The notes under the pieces were generated by a model that searched no databases, was not told the DNA's origin, and saw only the letters and a program-made list of their open reading frames with translations. Of a stretch of 6,299 nucleotides of DNA, positions 4,996 to 6,299 are shown piece by piece. Each line of letters opens with the position of its first letter. The first letter of the stretch is position 1. Source of the stretch: an uncultured Gemmatimonadota bacterium (lineage in GTDB: Bacteria; Gemmatimonadota; Gemmatimonadetes; Gemmatimonadales; GWC2-71-9); assembly GCA_946479825.1 (NCBI GenBank), contig CAMLHU010000131.1, positions 1 through 6,299 on the forward strand, given 5' to 3'. The position numbers and the translations under genes are program-made.

Positions 4996-6299
4996 GTGCT
5001 GGCCCTGCCGCCGAAGCTCCCGGCGGCGTCGGTGGTGTACGACGCGGCCAATGAACGCGCCTTCCGCGAGGCGCTGACCCGGTATTTCCAGCAGCAGCGC
5101 ACCGATGCCGCCGTGGCCGATCCGAGCCAGGCGGCGTCGCCGTTGAATGGGACGCTGGTGAAGGCCATCGGGGGCGGCGTGCTGGGGCTCACCAACCTGC
5201 GGGAAGCGGGGACCGTCCTCACCATCGGCGACAGCATCGTGGGGCAGAAGGCGGCGGCGTTCCAGGCCACGCTGACCGTCGCGGGCGCGACCGCGCTGGC
5301 GGCGGCGCTGAGCGTGGGCGGCGCGGCGTCGCTCGCGTCCACGCTCGGGGTCACGGGGGCGGCATCGCTCGCGTCCACGCTGGCCGTGGGGGGCATCAGC
5401 ACGTTCACGGGCGACCTGCGGGGCGCGGTGGATGGGACGCCGGTGCTGGGGGCGCGGAACGCCTCGCGGTTCGGGGGCGCCAACTTGGCCCGCTACCTGT
5501 ATGTCGGCACGGCCGCGACCACGACGATCCCGACGGGCCTCTCCGGCCTCGACTTGATGGCCGACGTGCTCGACGCCGCGTTGTCGTCCCACACACCGAA
5601 CCGTGGGTTCGGCTCGTGGGGCTACGGCGGCGGCGCGTCCAGCTGGCTCTTTACGGGGCTCGGGCAGGTGCAATGCAACGCCAGCGGGACCGGGGCCTTT
5701 GTGCGGGCGGGGGTGGGTCTTGGCGACGACCGCGTGAGCTACACCGTCGATCTCGCGCGCGGGGCGGTGCTGCCGTCGAGCCAGACGATGGGCCTGATGC
5801 TCTGGCAGCCGATCAGCACGTCCAACTACCAGAACGGCGAGGGGTTGCAGTTCGGCATCGACCGTTCCTCCTCGCACTTCGTGGTCACGCTCCGCAACAG
5901 TGTCGGGACCGTGCTCGACACCGCGTCGTATGGCACCGCCCCGTCCAACTGGACGAGTGCCACGGCCGCCATCCGGCTCGGGGCGTCGATCAACGGCACG
6001 ACCGTCACCTTGTGGTGGGAGCCCTACGGCGGCGGTACGAAGACTGCGGTGGGGACGTACACGCTGCCGAGCGCCTATCAGGCGACGTTCAAGGACGGGA
6101 CGCACACGGGCGGCGGGTTCACCGGCACGTCGAACCTGGCGAGCGGGCTGGTGTATGTCGGCACGGTGACCAGCAGCGGCACCGGCGGCGAGCAGCAGGC
6201 GGACGGCTTCGCGGGGTACGTGAACGCCCCGCTCACGAGCGGCAGCTACGCCGTGGGCGGCGGCCTCTACATCGGCAACCACGGGTACAGCGGCCTCAC
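4996..6299 (+). CDS. Tail fibre or tailspike protein, 3' end missing
   Basis: Host-recognition appendage; 434 full codons are visible and the frame is open to the right edge. The GTG start follows the previous TGA after 3 bases and is the first start codon in frame; its ribosome-binding site is weak (GGACGG at 4982-4987), so it may depend on re-initiation. Residues 1-40 (LPPKLPAASVVYDAANERAFREALTRYFQQQ) form a Pro-led start plus a helix, typical of the virion-attachment end of fibres. Residues 92-139 hold four 12-residue repeats consistent with a beta-helical or trimeric shaft. Residues 153-172 (ARNASRFGGANLARYLYVG) look like a conserved domain border. About residues 226-385 are strand-rich with LWWEP at 339-343 and resemble a concanavalin/LamG-like jelly roll, which would bind glycans. 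After it comes GGGLYIGNHGYSG at the edge. No catalytic pair of a depolymerase can be assigned. Fibre identity is fairly safe; the subdomain calls are inference. Confidence 0.78.
   Translation, partial: MLALPPKLPAASVVYDAANERAFREALTRYFQQQRTDAAVADPSQAASPLNGTLVKAIGGGVLGLTNLREAGTVLTIGDSIVGQKAAAFQATLTVAGATALAAALSVGGAASLASTLGVTGAASLASTLAVGGISTFTGDLRGAVDGTPVLGARNASRFGGANLARYLYVGTAATTTIPTGLSGLDLMADVLDAALSSHTPNRGFGSWGYGGGASSWLFTGLGQVQCNASGTGAFVRAGVGLGDDRVSYTVDLARGAVLPSSQTMGLMLWQPISTSNYQNGEGLQFGIDRSSSHFVVTLRNSVGTVLDTASYGTAPSNWTSATAAIRLGASINGTTVTLWWEPYGGGTKTAVGTYTLPSAYQATFKDGTHTGGGFTGTSNLASGLVYVGTVTSSGTGGEQQADGFAGYVNAPLTSGSYAVGGGLYIGNHGYSGL
5269..5412 (+). repeat. Four 12-residue beta repeats in the fibre gene
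   Basis: Residues 92-139 divide into four units of 12 with pattern [TA]-L-x-V-x-G-[AI]-x-x-[LF]-x-x. Units 2 and 3 share a 17-base exact match (5329-5345 with 5365-5381, offset 36 bases), suggesting recent tandem duplication. The spacing and Val/Leu phase suit a beta-helical or triple-stranded shaft. Confidence 0.8.

Noticed and set aside
4197..5054. Overlapping + strand frame across adaptor, small beta gene and fibre start
   Set aside because: Composition is dominated by Gly, Arg and Ala, it crosses three gene junctions, and it is a frame shadow of better-supported genes.
3664..6282. Very long antisense reading frame (872 codons) across several genes
   Set aside because: GC-rich codons on the + strand remove stops from the antisense frame. 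Its product is Arg/Gly/Ala/His-rich without domain pattern, and it covers five well-supported + strand genes, including the adaptor and fibre.

Overview
This window reads as part of the virion-structure module of a tailed double-stranded DNA phage or prophage. The DNA is GC-rich (about 68% in the one line I counted by hand; whole-window GC was not computed), with a strong G/C bias at third codon positions. That points to a high-GC bacterial host, but nothing in the sequence fixes the taxon. All credible genes lie on the + strand, mostly with very short or overlapping junctions. I see no tRNA, rRNA, CRISPR array, insertion sequence, integrase or attachment site. Both ends of the window cut through genes.

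Layout, left to right. (1) 2-1009: the 3' part of a scaffolding-like gene, with a Pro/Ala-rich segment, a charged coiled coil and a basic C-terminal tail. (2) 1010-1258: the largest non-coding gap, with a candidate promoter, a perfect stem-loop and smaller inverted repeats, acting as leader of (3) the HK97-fold major capsid protein at 1259-2536. A strong hairpin (2543-2579) follows the capsid stop. (4) 2597-3154: a beta-rich protein, possibly capsid decoration. (5) 3160-3630: a 156-residue protein of unknown function whose GTG start lies in the arm of a hairpin whose loop holds the previous stop codon. (6) 3611-3958: a small protein ending in a classical C2H2 zinc finger. (7) 3955-4632: a head-tail adaptor (neck) protein, joined to the previous gene by a GTGA overlap. 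(8) 4645-4992: a small beta-sandwich-like protein. (9) 4996 to the right edge: a tail fibre or tailspike, incomplete, with an N-terminal attachment segment, 12-residue beta repeats and a lectin-like domain. No stop interrupts this last gene before the edge.

Together these genes fit a head-assembly and host-contact cassette: the scaffold guides coat polymerisation, the small beta-rich proteins may decorate the head or tail, the adaptor closes the portal vertex, and the fibre recognises the host. A fibre gene almost directly after the adaptor, with no tail-tube or tape-measure gene visible, is compatible with a short-tailed (podovirus-like) virion, but the window is too short to prove this.

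The most unusual signals are the C2H2 zinc finger inside a virion operon, and a near-identical linker (A-A-A-D-T-K-I-G-A-P, in the same reading frame) shared by the scaffold-like and zinc-finger proteins, backed by a 22-base exact DNA match 3.8 kb apart. Two RNA structures placed precisely at gene junctions are also notable. I found no clear evidence of a wholly new defence or mobile system.
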